Shown here piece by piece: positions 1 through 7,743 of a stretch of 40,532 bases of DNA (position 1 is the first letter of the stretch; every line of letters starts with the position of its first letter). The position numbers were made by a program, and so were the translations under genes. This stretch comes from Bacillota bacterium (GTDB lineage Bacteria; Bacillota; Clostridia; Saccharofermentanales; DTU023), in assembly GCA_023388605.1 (NCBI GenBank), contig JAEWFX010000042.1, positions 1 through 40,532 of the forward strand, given 5' to 3'. The notes beneath the pieces were generated by a model. The model was given only the letters and a program-made list of their open reading frames with translations. It searched no databases and was not told the origin of the DNA.

Positions 1-293
1 GAGCAGATGATCAAGCGTTTGATATCACCATACTCTTCTTTCGCCTGCAGCAGATTTAACTCCAACTCAACAGAAGATTTAGAGCGTAAATCCAAACGGC
101 GTGCAGTAGCTGGAATGCCCAGAGCAGTGATATCTTCTGCCAATTTTTCAGCTATCGCTTCCTGCTCACAATAGCCGATAGTCATACTACAGTCGTATTG
201 CTCGGCGATACCTCTAGCCACCGCCTGACCGATGCCACCTGAGGCACCGACGACTAATACATGTCCTAGTTTTTCTGTCTTAGCTGACAGCAT
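1..293 (-). CDS. SDR-family reductase, FabG-like (C-terminal part beyond window)
   Basis: This is the N-terminal 97 residues of a short-chain dehydrogenase/reductase; the gene runs off the left edge. The translation starts MLSAKTEKLGHVLVVGASGG and holds the glycine-rich NAD(P)-binding motif GASGGIG at residues 16-22. A DLR segment at 68-70 sits where SDRs bind the adenine ring. The catalytic Ser-Tyr-Lys lies outside the window, so activity cannot be checked. The ATG at 293 is chosen because GGAG lies 7 nt upstream; an ATG at 298 overlaps the previous stop but reads only ten codons. It lies 4 nt behind the acyl-CoA synthetase gene, so the two are surely cotranscribed, which suggests a fatty-acyl or beta-ketoacyl substrate. 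Family call is firm; substrate is inference. Confidence 0.8.
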   Translation of the reverse strand, partial: MLSAKTEKLGHVLVVGASGGIGQAVARGIAEQYDCSMTIGYCEQEAIAEKLAEDITALGIPATARRLDLRSKSSVELELNLLQAKEEYGDIKRLIIC

Positions 294-297
294 CTCA

Positions 298-2160
298 TCA
301 CTCCGCTTCAAAAATATTGCGGCGTTTGATTTTTTTGGTAGTAGTTTTTTCGAACTCACGAGTTCGCACAGCAAAATCTTTGATGTGTTTGTAATTGGAG
401 AGACGCTTGTTCACCGAGCGCACAATCTCTTTCAGCGCGTCACGAATCTCTGGAGAGTCGATGGCAGCCTTGCTGAGTTCTGGCACCATCTCTGCAAATT
501 CCATATTGGGGAAAATATATGCGAACAACTCGGTTTCTCCGCTTTGACGTACACGTCCAGTGACGATTACTTCCTGTACCAGATCGTATTCCGACAACAG
601 AGATTCAATTTCTTCAGGGAAGATATTTTTACCGTTAGCTGTGACGATGATATTGGCTTTACGACCAGTCAAAACTAGGAAGCCATCTTCATCGAAATAG
701 CCGTAATCCCCTGTGTGGAAGAAGCCTTCTTCGTCGAAGACCTCACGGGTTTTCTCCTCATCTTCATAGTAACCGAGCATGATGTTGGGACCACGTCCGA
801 TAACTTCACCGATATTGTTTTCATCACAATTAATCAGTTTGAGTTCGCAACCGGGCAAGGGCAATCCTGCCGAATGATGCTTGGAATAAGAATCGCGGTT
901 GAGAGCCAAAATCGGCGAACACTCCGTGAGTCCATAACCTTGGAGACAGGTGAAGCCGAGAGCTTCAAAATCATGTACAATCTGCGGTTCGACAGCAGCT
1001 CCTCCGCAGATAACTAGACGCAACGAACCACCAAAGGATTTATGTACCTGGGAGAAGAAGCGTCTACGCTTATCTACGCCGATTTTTCTGAGCAATTCAG
1101 ACATGCGCAAAGCGGAATTAAAAGTGTATTTCTTAGCCAGAGACGAGGTCGCCTTCTGCCAAATTTTCTTGTGGAAGGCTTGTAGCATCAAGGGCACTAC
1201 AAGAATGATAGTTACCTCTGCTTCAGCTAGATTAGACAAGATGTAGCGCAAACCATCACATTGTGCCACAGCTGCACCCAGACACATCGGCACTAAGAAG
1301 CCACAAGTACACTCATAGGTATGGTGTAGAGGTAAAAGCGACAAGAAAGTATTGTCGTCATCTGCAGTGATCATCTGCAAGGTGGCACGAATGTTCGAAC
1401 AGATGTTGGCGTGGCTGAGCATAACCGCTTTGGCTGCAGAAGTGGTGCCCGAAGTGAAGATCAAAACAGCTAATTCCTTCTCATCTATAGGTAGATCTTC
1501 GTACGAAGGAATATCCTCTTCTTCATAAGGGTCGTGCACGATCAAACCTTCTTCGATCGCCATCTGCTTGATCCGACGACGTTTGAGTGTCTTTTCATCT
1601 ACAGCATTGTTTTTGATCAAATCCCAGAAATATTCATCTTCTGGTGCAGATTTGGCCTTATCCATAGCTATGAAATGGTGCAAGTAAGGTAAATTCATAC
1701 GCATCTCACTGATCCATTCCGCCTTATTACCTGCATAGATGATGATATCTGCACGCGAACGGCGTAGGAGATTGAGCAGTTCAGGTGCTGGCAATTCATT
1801 GTCCAACGGCACTGCGATGCCTAATCCATTCACTGTGGTGAGGTAGGAAACGCACCACTCGTAGCGATTAGGTCCGATGATGGCTATGCGGTGATCGCCA
1901 CCCCATTTTCTGAGGATAGCATTGCCCAGACTGTTGATATCGTCTTGGAGACGACGATAGCTCACGTTGATGTAGTGACCACTACGCTTGGGCAAGCCAC
2001 GATTATCAAACTTGATTTCCTTGTCGTTGATGCGGGCATCTTTGATTTTGAAAGCAGTGTTGTTGGGGAATTGTTCTACGGTTTGAGCTAGCATCTCACG
2101 TAGGTTGGAAAATTCACGGACTTCGTTGAGAGGATATTTGTAATTTACATTCGTACTCAT
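298..2160 (-). CDS. AMP-forming long-chain acyl-CoA synthetase (FadD-like)
   Basis: This 620-residue cytoplasmic or membrane-associated enzyme should activate a fatty acid with ATP to acyl-AMP and pass it to CoA, or possibly to an acyl carrier. Seen motifs: the ATP loop TSGTTSAAKA (236-245), GYGLTE (408-413), the TGD motif (483-485), the hinge GRK (499-501) and a C-terminal KTTTKKIKR stretch carrying the usual catalytic lysine. In the ATP loop the common TSGTTGxPKG has Ser for Gly and Ala for Pro; the lysine is kept, so it should still be active. Length is normal for the family. The ribosome binding site is weak. It follows the ExbD-like gene by 50 nt and precedes an SDR reductase by 4 nt. 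Long-chain specificity is inferred from overall similarity to FadD-type ligases. Confidence 0.88.
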   Translation of the reverse strand: MSTNVNYKYPLNEVREFSNLREMLAQTVEQFPNNTAFKIKDARINDKEIKFDNRGLPKRSGHYINVSYRRLQDDINSLGNAILRKWGGDHRIAIIGPNRYEWCVSYLTTVNGLGIAVPLDNELPAPELLNLLRRSRADIIIYAGNKAEWISEMRMNLPYLHHFIAMDKAKSAPEDEYFWDLIKNNAVDEKTLKRRRIKQMAIEEGLIVHDPYEEEDIPSYEDLPIDEKELAVLIFTSGTTSAAKAVMLSHANICSNIRATLQMITADDDNTFLSLLPLHHTYECTCGFLVPMCLGAAVAQCDGLRYILSNLAEAEVTIILVVPLMLQAFHKKIWQKATSSLAKKYTFNSALRMSELLRKIGVDKRRRFFSQVHKSFGGSLRLVICGGAAVEPQIVHDFEALGFTCLQGYGLTECSPILALNRDSYSKHHSAGLPLPGCELKLINCDENNIGEVIGRGPNIMLGYYEDEEKTREVFDEEGFFHTGDYGYFDEDGFLVLTGRKANIIVTANGKNIFPEEIESLLSEYDLVQEVIVTGRVRQSGETELFAYIFPNMEFAEMVPELSKAAIDSPEIRDALKEIVRSVNKRLSNYKHIKDFAVRTREFEKTTTKKIKRRNIFEAE

Positions 2161-2210
2161 ATTCTGTTTTCTGATAACTTCCCATCTTTATCTATTCAGT
2201 TATATGGTCA

Positions 2211-2600
2211 TTAGTGTTTGATCTGCTGTTCGTCGAGCAGACGGATAACTTGATCGTAGGTTTCTTTGATCGCGTTCTCTTCGCTGATCTTGACTTTTAC
2301 TTCTGCCGGCCAACTCTGAATTTGTCTGGCTAACTCTTCAAAAGTCACACTCTTACCATCTAAGAAAATCTGCTCTTTACTGAGGGTTATAGAGTGTTCT
2401 ACCTGTACAGGAGCGTCCTCCGTAGCTTTGGTCGTGACCGCTGTTTCAGATCCTGAATTCAAGCGTCTGCTGAGCATCTCACGACCACTGCCGATGCCTG
2501 GTATAAAACCTTCAAACCACGCTAAAAGAAAAACTATAATCAGTAAAAAAATAAGCCACTTAAAGGGGAACTTCCGTTTTTTATCTTTGTCTCTTGCCAT
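2211..2600 (-). CDS. ExbD/TolR-like periplasmic-domain protein, second subunit
   Basis: A 129-residue protein with a basic N-terminus, one membrane segment at about 14-32 and a C-terminal domain (about 70-127) that resembles the extracytoplasmic domain of ExbD/TolR: a short strand, IFLDGKSVTFEELARQIQSW, then a VKVKISEE strand and a helix. Unlike true ExbD, its membrane helix has no aspartate. It starts 2 nt after the upstream ExbD-like gene stops, and the GGGAGG ribosome binding site lies inside the end of that gene, so the two are translated together. I infer that it is an accessory stator subunit, with the aspartate-bearing helix supplied by its neighbour. Assignment is by pattern and context. 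Confidence 0.6.
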   Translation of the reverse strand: MARDKDKKRKFPFKWLIFLLIIVFLLAWFEGFIPGIGSGREMLSRRLNSGSETAVTTKATEDAPVQVEHSITLSKEQIFLDGKSVTFEELARQIQSWPAEVKVKISEENAIKETYDQVIRLLDEQQIKH

Positions 2601-2602
2601 AA

Positions 2603-3211
2603 TTACCTCCCTGTCGGATTGGCACGGTCAATTTCTCGATAGAGAATGGTGCGATTAATATCAGCACGTAATTGCAATAAGCTCTGATTGATTTTACGGT
2701 AATCCTTGAGCAAAATCTTTTTGTTATTGTATTCAAGAATCAAAATAAAGACAACGTCATCGCTGGCAGACAATTTTTGGTGCAAAGATTTGGTCAAATC
2801 GACCTGATCTACGAATGTTTGACTGCTGGTGGTCTGTGAATCAGTCAATAGTAAGGGCTTGGCGGGATAATCATCAGGCACTTCAATACGATAGGTGATA
2901 GTCTGCTGTTTTAGTACATCCAGAGCCTCTAAGGTCTTCGTATCAACTTCATTGAATTCACGCAACAACCTGTTTTCGTCTTGTGATTTAGCTAACTTTT
3001 GTTCTAACTCATCGATCTCTGTCTGTTTCGCGGCTAATTCCTGTGACTTGTCGTCAGATACCTCAGCTATGGCTTGCTCAGCTCTATCTTCGGCCTGTTG
3101 TACCGCATGTTGAGTCTGCTTATGACTGGTCAAGAGCACTAAGAATAGGATTATCAAGATGACGTCTAGGAGTGGCGTCAGATCGAATTGTAGGGAATTT
3201 CTACGTCTCAT
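2603..3211 (-). CDS. ExbD/TolR-like proton-channel subunit with coiled coil
   Basis: 202 residues. The N-terminus RRRNSLQFDLTPLLDVILII matches the ExbD/TolR signature, with the likely proton-carrying aspartate at residue 16 in the single membrane helix (about 14-29). A charged, heptad-like coiled coil follows at about 36-92, then a C-terminal domain of about 100 residues that does not look like a standard ExbD domain. Homologues couple ion flow through a TolQ/ExbB pentamer to work outside the membrane. The gene overlaps the end of the ExbB-like gene by 11 nt, so coupling is tight. The long coiled coil is unusual for ExbD (about 140 residues) and might reach into the cell wall. Family membership is fairly sure; the task performed is unknown. 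Confidence 0.72.
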   Translation of the reverse strand: MRRRNSLQFDLTPLLDVILIILFLVLLTSHKQTQHAVQQAEDRAEQAIAEVSDDKSQELAAKQTEIDELEQKLAKSQDENRLLREFNEVDTKTLEALDVLKQQTITYRIEVPDDYPAKPLLLTDSQTTSSQTFVDQVDLTKSLHQKLSASDDVVFILILEYNNKKILLKDYRKINQSLLQLRADINRTILYREIDRANPTGR

Positions 3212-3749
3212 CAGAGAGATCAGCCTCGCGATCAGTGTCAGCAGTCTGTACTAATAGACGTGTATTGCGTTCGACATAGAGATTTACTTGATCTTCTAAC
3301 ACCATCATCTCGGCTTGCAGAATACCGTTGAGAGTTTTATAGATGATGGCAAATACTATACCCCAAAGAGTAGAGGTCAATGCTGCGAAGAATAGTTCAG
3401 TCTGAATACTCTCACTATTCACTAATGGAATCAGCGAGAGAACAGTGCCGAGTATACCTAGAAGCGGGAAAACAGCAGCTATATTTTCATAGAGTGTGTA
3501 CTTACCTGCAACCTTGCGATAACGATCAAGCAATTCTTGTTCGCCGTCGGGGTTCAGGTATTTGTGGTAATGAGCAGAGATTTTTTCATAATCCTGCCAT
3601 CCGCCAGCCAAGTGGCCAGCAGGTCGTAAAAGTTTGTTTAGGCGTCTGGCACTGAAACGTGTACGCACAAATAACAAACCGTTAAAGACGCCTAAAACAA
3701 AAATAATGAAATCGTAGCGGAAAAAATTATGAACGAAGGCTTGTAGCAT
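3201..3749 (-). CDS. MotA/TolQ/ExbB-family proton channel protein
   Basis: 182 residues with three membrane segments (about 12-29, 88-110 and 120-140) and a cytoplasmic loop between the first two, the topology of ExbB/TolQ. The conserved core is visible as FPLLGILGTVLSL (94-106) followed by FFAALTSTLWGIVFAI (120-135), including the T/S positions that line the ion path. Homologues form the pentameric stator around an ExbD/TolR dimer and use proton-motive force to drive work across the envelope. The ATG overlaps the stop codon of the glutaredoxin gene (TGATG), so translation is coupled. Nothing else in the window encodes a TonB, outer-membrane receptor, Pal or flagellar partner, so what this channel drives is unknown. 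Confidence 0.82.
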   Translation of the reverse strand: MLQAFVHNFFRYDFIIFVLGVFNGLLFVRTRFSARRLNKLLRPAGHLAGGWQDYEKISAHYHKYLNPDGEQELLDRYRKVAGKYTLYENIAAVFPLLGILGTVLSLIPLVNSESIQTELFFAALTSTLWGIVFAIIYKTLNGILQAEMMVLEDQVNLYVERNTRLLVQTADTDREADLSDET

Positions 3750-4012
3750 CAGGCTAATTCCAAAGCTTGTTCTAATACACGTCTAACATCTTCTTCTTCG
3801 ACGTGTCCTTCTGCTAACTTTTTGTCACCGACATAGAAAGTAGGAACATAGTAATAATCATATTTAGCGGCGAGTTCAGCCTGCTCCTGCTCTTCGATGA
3901 ACTCCATCTCGATGTCTTTAAATTGCTCTTCCTTCAATAGATCTTCGAGCAAGCGACGAGCCAGATGACAATGTGGACATTCTTTTAATTCAAACATTCT
4001 TAATTTAACCAT
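3749..4012 (-). CDS. Glutaredoxin/thioredoxin-like protein, CPHC active site
   Basis: 87 residues, a complete small thioredoxin-fold protein. The active site is CPHC at residues 13-16 near the N-terminus; the cis-proline loop appears as YYVPTFYVGDKKL (55-67), followed by the G-x-V strand and C-terminal helix of glutaredoxins. CPHC is typical of NrdH/glutaredoxin-like or DsbA-like redox proteins rather than classical CPYC glutaredoxin. There is no signal peptide, so it acts in the cytoplasm. A good AAGGAG site lies 5 nt before the ATG. It heads the operon with the ExbB/ExbD-like genes. Reduction of a disulphide in its neighbours is possible, but a general thiol-reductase role is just as likely. 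Confidence 0.82.
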   Translation of the reverse strand: MVKLRMFELKECPHCHLARRLLEDLLKEEQFKDIEMEFIEEQEQAELAAKYDYYYVPTFYVGDKKLAEGHVEEEDVRRVLEQALELA

Positions 4013-4032
4013 ATTTACTCCTTATCAGTTCC

Positions 4033-4051
4033 TTGCAGTACGGATCTGCAA
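4033..4051. promoter_or_regulatory. Leader hairpin before the glutaredoxin/exbBD-like operon
   Basis: A 6-bp inverted repeat, TTGCAG ... CTGCAA, with a 7-nt loop, ends 11 nt before the AAGGAG ribosome binding site region of the glutaredoxin gene. It could be an operator or a stabilising 5'-end hairpin. No convincing -10/-35 pair was found in 4013-4159. Function is not shown. Confidence 0.3.
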
Positions 4052-4072
4052 CAATAATCTCAGTTAATAACT

Positions 4073-4096
4073 AAAAAAACCAGTTTTTCTGTTGTT
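4073..4096 (-). terminator. Weak intrinsic terminator after the amylase gene
   Basis: On the minus strand AACAGAAAAACTGGTT folds into a short imperfect stem and runs into TTTTTTTAG. It lies about 65 nt past the amylase stop. Two further small inverted repeats lie between: ACGAAA-A-TTTCGT near 4111-4123 and CGACG ... CGTCG near 4140-4155. The T-run is good but the stem is weak. It would separate the amylase operon from the glutaredoxin operon. Confidence 0.4.
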
Positions 4097-4159
4097 TCAG
4101 TACTTGAGGAACGAAAATTTCGTCCCCAATCTAAATGCCCGACGTTTCTTCGTCGAGAT

Positions 4160-5611
4160 CTAGGGCTGCTGAACCCATACTGATACCGATCCACCATCGC
4201 AGTAAAAATCGGCACCACCTTTATCATTCAAAGTCACGGGCTCTGTACAATGTCCAGTGAGATCATAAAAAGTTTGACCGGAACGCAATTCTCCCATTTC
4301 AATGTACTTGTGGCTGCCAGGTCCGTTAGACATCACACAAACCAATCCAGAATTTTTGTGCACATCGTCACCTAGGCGAGCAAAAGCTATGCAATTGGCA
4401 TCATCGAAATAATCGACTTGCTCTCCATAGGCGTAGTGTTGGCGTGCCGACAACAAGGGGTCGAGCTGATCTTTTAATCCAGGCGTAGGTGTTTCACCAC
4501 CCGTACCGTAATAATCACCGTAGAAGAGACAGGGGTAACCATCTTCACGCAACAATATCAGAGCGTAAGCTAGAGGTTTAAACCAATCCATCACCCAAGA
4601 TTGCAGCGCTTGACCTAGCTGCGAGTCGTGATTGTCGACAAAAGTCATGACATTCTGTGGTTTGTCTTCGACCAGAGTATTGTCGAATATCTGGCGCATA
4701 TCGAAGCTCTCACCTTCTTGAGCTGCACGGAAAAAGTTAAAGTGTAGAGCGACGTCGAAGAGGTTGAAATAGCTTTCTACCCCTGCTAAATAATTCTTCA
4801 GCTTCTGTACATCGCCATTCCAGAATTCCCCGACAAAGTACAGATCACGACCGGATTGCTCGTGCATAGTCGCGACAAAATCAGCGATAAAAGCTTCATC
4901 TATGTGCTTCAAGGCATCCAATCTGAGCCCATCGAGTTTCAGTTTCTCTATAAACCACAGACCCCAATTTTTTACTTCAGCACAGACATCGGGATGGTCA
5001 AAATCCACGTCGGCAAACATCAAATAGTCGAAATTACCGTGCTCATTGTCCACATCACGAGAAAAATCTTTATTGTCGCCGAGGATACGATAGATGGCTG
5101 TCTCACCAGTACGCTGATCGAAATCTGTTGCGGTGAAATGATTAAAATTCCACTTAAAACTAGAGTACTTGTCACCACGACCAGGGAATGTAAAGCCTGT
5201 CCAGCCCTCGATATCAAAGGGTTCTGTCAACTGTTGTAAGCGATTGTTCGGATCGACTTTGACAGCTTTGAAGAGTTCGCATTTGTCAGCACCAGCCTTG
5301 TGGTTGATCACAGTGTCTCCGTACACGGAGATGCCTTCAGCATGCAGTGCTTCGATCGCCTTTTCCAGTTGTTCCAGTGTGCCGTACTTGGTGCGTACCG
5401 TCCCCTTCTGATCGAACTCACCTAAGTCATAGGTATCGTAGACCCCATAGCCTACATCATCTACACTTGTACCCTTGTAACACGGCGGGATCCAGACACC
5501 AGCTACGCCCATCTCTCTGAGTTCCTTCGCCTTGCCGGCCAATAGATCCCAGTGCTTGCCATCAGACGGCAGATACCATTCAAAAAACTGTATTGTGATT
5601 TTATTGTCCAT
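4160..5611 (-). CDS. Cytoplasmic alpha-amylase (GH13, AmyS/AmyA2 type)
   Basis: 483 residues, the usual length for GH13 subfamily 5 enzymes, which hydrolyse alpha-1,4 bonds in starch, glycogen or maltodextrins. The N-terminus ITIQFFEWYLPSDGKHWDLL is typical. Catalytic residues are visible: nucleophile D232 in GLRLDALKH, acid/base E262 in FVGEFWNG, and transition-state aspartate D329 in FVDNHDS. The GDTVINHKAGAD region (98-109) carries calcium-site residues. No signal peptide is present, so the enzyme should act inside the cell, on glycogen or imported oligosaccharides. The start has GAGAG upstream. The ApbE-fusion gene ends 47 nt upstream with no clear terminator, so the two may be cotranscribed although no functional link is obvious. 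Confidence 0.95.
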   Translation of the reverse strand: MDNKITIQFFEWYLPSDGKHWDLLAGKAKELREMGVAGVWIPPCYKGTSVDDVGYGVYDTYDLGEFDQKGTVRTKYGTLEQLEKAIEALHAEGISVYGDTVINHKAGADKCELFKAVKVDPNNRLQQLTEPFDIEGWTGFTFPGRGDKYSSFKWNFNHFTATDFDQRTGETAIYRILGDNKDFSRDVDNEHGNFDYLMFADVDFDHPDVCAEVKNWGLWFIEKLKLDGLRLDALKHIDEAFIADFVATMHEQSGRDLYFVGEFWNGDVQKLKNYLAGVESYFNLFDVALHFNFFRAAQEGESFDMRQIFDNTLVEDKPQNVMTFVDNHDSQLGQALQSWVMDWFKPLAYALILLREDGYPCLFYGDYYGTGGETPTPGLKDQLDPLLSARQHYAYGEQVDYFDDANCIAFARLGDDVHKNSGLVCVMSNGPGSHKYIEMGELRSGQTFYDLTGHCTEPVTLNDKGGADFYCDGGSVSVWVQQP

Positions 5612-5658
5612 AACTCTCTTCGCTTTCTAGGATAGTCTGCATCTTATTGCTATCCACA

Positions 5659-7338
5659 TCACTCTTTCTGGTTAAAGCCAGAACCATAAGTTGTACGCTG
5701 CAATTGACGATCTAAGATCAGGAAACTGTATTCACTATATTTTTCTGCATAGTTAAAAATAGTTTCCTCATCACAATTGAAGAGTAAGGTCGCCAGCCAA
5801 TCGCAGATAACGATGTCAGGGCCAGCTACGGAAATACTGAGATAGCGGTACTCAGGCCGTCTGCTCTTCAGATCGACTATATGATGATATAGTTGTCCAT
5901 CGGCGATTGCGTAACGTTCATAGACTCCACTGGTTACCAGACATTGATCGACATCGACGATCTCCAGCCACTCCTCTTCACTCAGTTTAGCAAAAGCAGT
6001 AGGATCGCTCTCGCTGGCCACCAATTCCTGCAAATCTCGATGTGTTTGAAGATCTACTGACCCTCGCAAAGGATTGGCGATGGCAGCACTCCACTCTACG
6101 TCGCTGGGACCGATGGGACAGATATCACCGCCGACACTGAGCAAAAGATTTTTCGCCCCTGCTTCTGCCATTCGCTCGGCGATCTTAGACATCGCAAAGC
6201 CTTTGGCGATAGCACCTAATTCTAAGGTGACAGCAGATTTTTTGTGCAACCAATAATGTCCATCTCGCTCATCTAGATCAAAGGCTTGCTCGGCACTCGG
6301 CAACTCACTTTTGATCTTCGCTAATTCCTCTTCACTGGGGACTGTCTTGTTGCGCAGATGCTTTTGCCATAGGCGCAAGAGATCTCCTGCCAAAACATTC
6401 ACCTTGTCCTCAACACCTGTTTGCAGATCAAAACTGCGTTGTAATAAATCATATAAATCCCGGTCGATCTCGACCTCACTGCCCACAGTAAGATTATTGA
6501 TGCTGGCAGGATTGATCACGCCAGGAAACTCTTCGAGACTGTGATAGAGCTGATGAAAGTGTTTGAGTTCAACTTCTAGACGATCTGCATAGTCGTTGAA
6601 TTCACTGCTCGAAAGATTTTTGCCTACTAAGGTCGTCAAAGTATCAAAATATTCGAGGTAATCACGTTGCTGTTTGTCTATATTCTGAGAATTACAAGCC
6701 ACTAGCGAAGTAGGCAATATCAATACGAGCAAGATAATGCACCAGTGTACGATCGAATTCTTGAGATGCTGCTGCCAAAATGGCTGCACTATACGTAGGA
6801 TAAGTCCACTCAATAAGCCTGTTAGACAACCAAAAAATATCAAGGGTACCAACAAGAAATATATCCCTTGATTGAATAAATAAAATTTGGTGATCACCAG
6901 TACTACTAGTTGTCCGATATTGTGAAATATGGCACCACTGATACTCAAGACAACCAAAGATATACGTTTACTGCAACGGCTCAACAGCAACATAATCACA
7001 ACCGATAGTACACTGCCACCTAAGCTCAACATACTAGCCAAAACACCTCGAAATAATAGTGCATTAAAGCCTTTAAGCAGAGCAAAGATCAACGCCGTAC
7101 TCGGTGAAAAATGCAATACTACAAACATCACGACGATATTAGCTAGCCCATAATGTACAGGTGCAGGTATAAAGAGCGGCGGAGGCAATAGATGCTCAAA
7201 CCACTGTAAGATCAACATACAGGCGAGCATTAGAGCCAAAGTAGTCATCTGCCTAGTACGCGAACTGGCATAAGTTGTAGAAGATGAGCTCTTAGCTGCA
7301 TCGGTAGAATGATTGCAGAATAGCCTAGACACAGTCAT
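5659..7338 (-). CDS. Gx-transporter / ApbE FMN-transferase fusion
   Basis: 559 residues in two parts. Residues about 30-185 form five or six membrane helices of the Gx transporter family (often misannotated heptaprenyl diphosphate synthase component I), with YGLANIVVMFVV (63-74) and FRGVLASMLSLGGSV (96-110). Residues about 216-559 are an ApbE-type FAD:protein FMN transferase: LELGAIAKGF (372-381), SVGGDI (401-406), TSGVYERY (469-476), YHHIVD (484-489) and the metal-binding D in CDWLAT (512-517). ApbE attaches FMN to a threonine of extracytoplasmic flavoproteins. Between the halves a hydrophobic stretch ends in LVAC (212-215), exactly like a lipoprotein signal and lipobox. The fusion has no visible frameshift. 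Its start overlaps the NusG_II gene stop (ATGA). No FMN-acceptor protein was recognised in the window. Confidence 0.88.
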   Translation of the reverse strand: MTVSRLFCNHSTDAAKSSSSTTYASSRTRQMTTLALMLACMLILQWFEHLLPPPLFIPAPVHYGLANIVVMFVVLHFSPSTALIFALLKGFNALLFRGVLASMLSLGGSVLSVVIMLLLSRCSKRISLVVLSISGAIFHNIGQLVVLVITKFYLFNQGIYFLLVPLIFFGCLTGLLSGLILRIVQPFWQQHLKNSIVHWCIILLVLILPTSLVACNSQNIDKQQRDYLEYFDTLTTLVGKNLSSSEFNDYADRLEVELKHFHQLYHSLEEFPGVINPASINNLTVGSEVEIDRDLYDLLQRSFDLQTGVEDKVNVLAGDLLRLWQKHLRNKTVPSEEELAKIKSELPSAEQAFDLDERDGHYWLHKKSAVTLELGAIAKGFAMSKIAERMAEAGAKNLLLSVGGDICPIGPSDVEWSAAIANPLRGSVDLQTHRDLQELVASESDPTAFAKLSEEEWLEIVDVDQCLVTSGVYERYAIADGQLYHHIVDLKSRRPEYRYLSISVAGPDIVICDWLATLLFNCDEETIFNYAEKYSEYSFLILDRQLQRTTYGSGFNQKE

Positions 7339-7724
7339 CTCCCCACCACTACATCAGGTTGATCTGATTCATCATCAGACTCTGATATCAACCTCACTAC
7401 CACTTGATTTGGTAGACAAGCTGCGACATTTCCTCCACGGCGTAACCAACCACTGTGTACACAGATTTGATCGGGACAATTGCTGTGAGCAAAACGCACC
7501 GCTTGTTCAGCGATCTCCAACTCCACATCTACGCCAGGAACCTTGACCATACCTGTATGTTCATGATCGAGTGGAATGCTCATAACTATCTCATCATCCA
7601 CTAGGACTTCTGCACGTAAATCTTGCTTAGGTATATGAATTTTCCCATACCACAAAAGTCCGCCCGATACTGACAATATCGCTAAAATTAACCAGATATC
7701 TTTTTTGTTAATTAATTTGCGCAT
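7335..7724 (-). CDS. NusG domain II membrane-anchored protein (DUF1312)
   Basis: 129 residues with an N-terminal membrane anchor (about 9-26) and an extracytoplasmic NusG_II-type domain. The diagnostic cysteine pattern is present: SNCPDQICVHSGWL (81-94) and AACLPNQVVV (101-110), giving Cys83, Cys88 and Cys103. Despite the name it is not a transcription factor. Such proteins typically sit beside Gx-transporter and ApbE genes in Gram-positive bacteria, as here, and are thought to belong to flavin-linked extracytoplasmic redox loci. The cysteines may be redox active or bind a cofactor. There is no Shine-Dalgarno sequence; a TATAAT lies only 11 nt before the ATG, so the message may be leaderless. 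The C-terminal tail is acidic. Confidence 0.82.
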   Translation of the reverse strand: MRKLINKKDIWLILAILSVSGGLLWYGKIHIPKQDLRAEVLVDDEIVMSIPLDHEHTGMVKVPGVDVELEIAEQAVRFAHSNCPDQICVHSGWLRRGGNVAACLPNQVVVRLISESDDESDQPDVVVGR

Positions 7725-7735
7725 TCTATTTTGTT

Positions 7736-7743
7736 ATTATACT
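7736..7743. promoter_or_regulatory. Overlapping divergent -10 elements (NusG_II/msrAB)
   Basis: In the 47-bp gap between divergent genes the minus strand reads TATAAT (7741-7736) and the plus strand reads TATACT (7738-7743). The two -10 boxes share four bases, so RNA polymerase could not occupy both at once. Neither has a good -35 box. The plus promoter leaves a leader of about 20 nt with GGAG for msrAB; the minus one leaves about 5 nt. Confidence 0.4.

Noticed and set aside
2603..3749. Zorya-type anti-phage defence, from the MotA/ExbB-like pair
   Set aside because: ZorA is much longer with a long tail, ZorB carries a peptidoglycan-binding OmpA-like domain, and no ZorC/D/E helicase or nuclease gene is present.
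5664..5690. Hairpin TTCTGG ... CCAGAA as terminator of the ApbE fusion gene
   Set aside because: It lies inside the coding sequence of the last residues and has no T-run.
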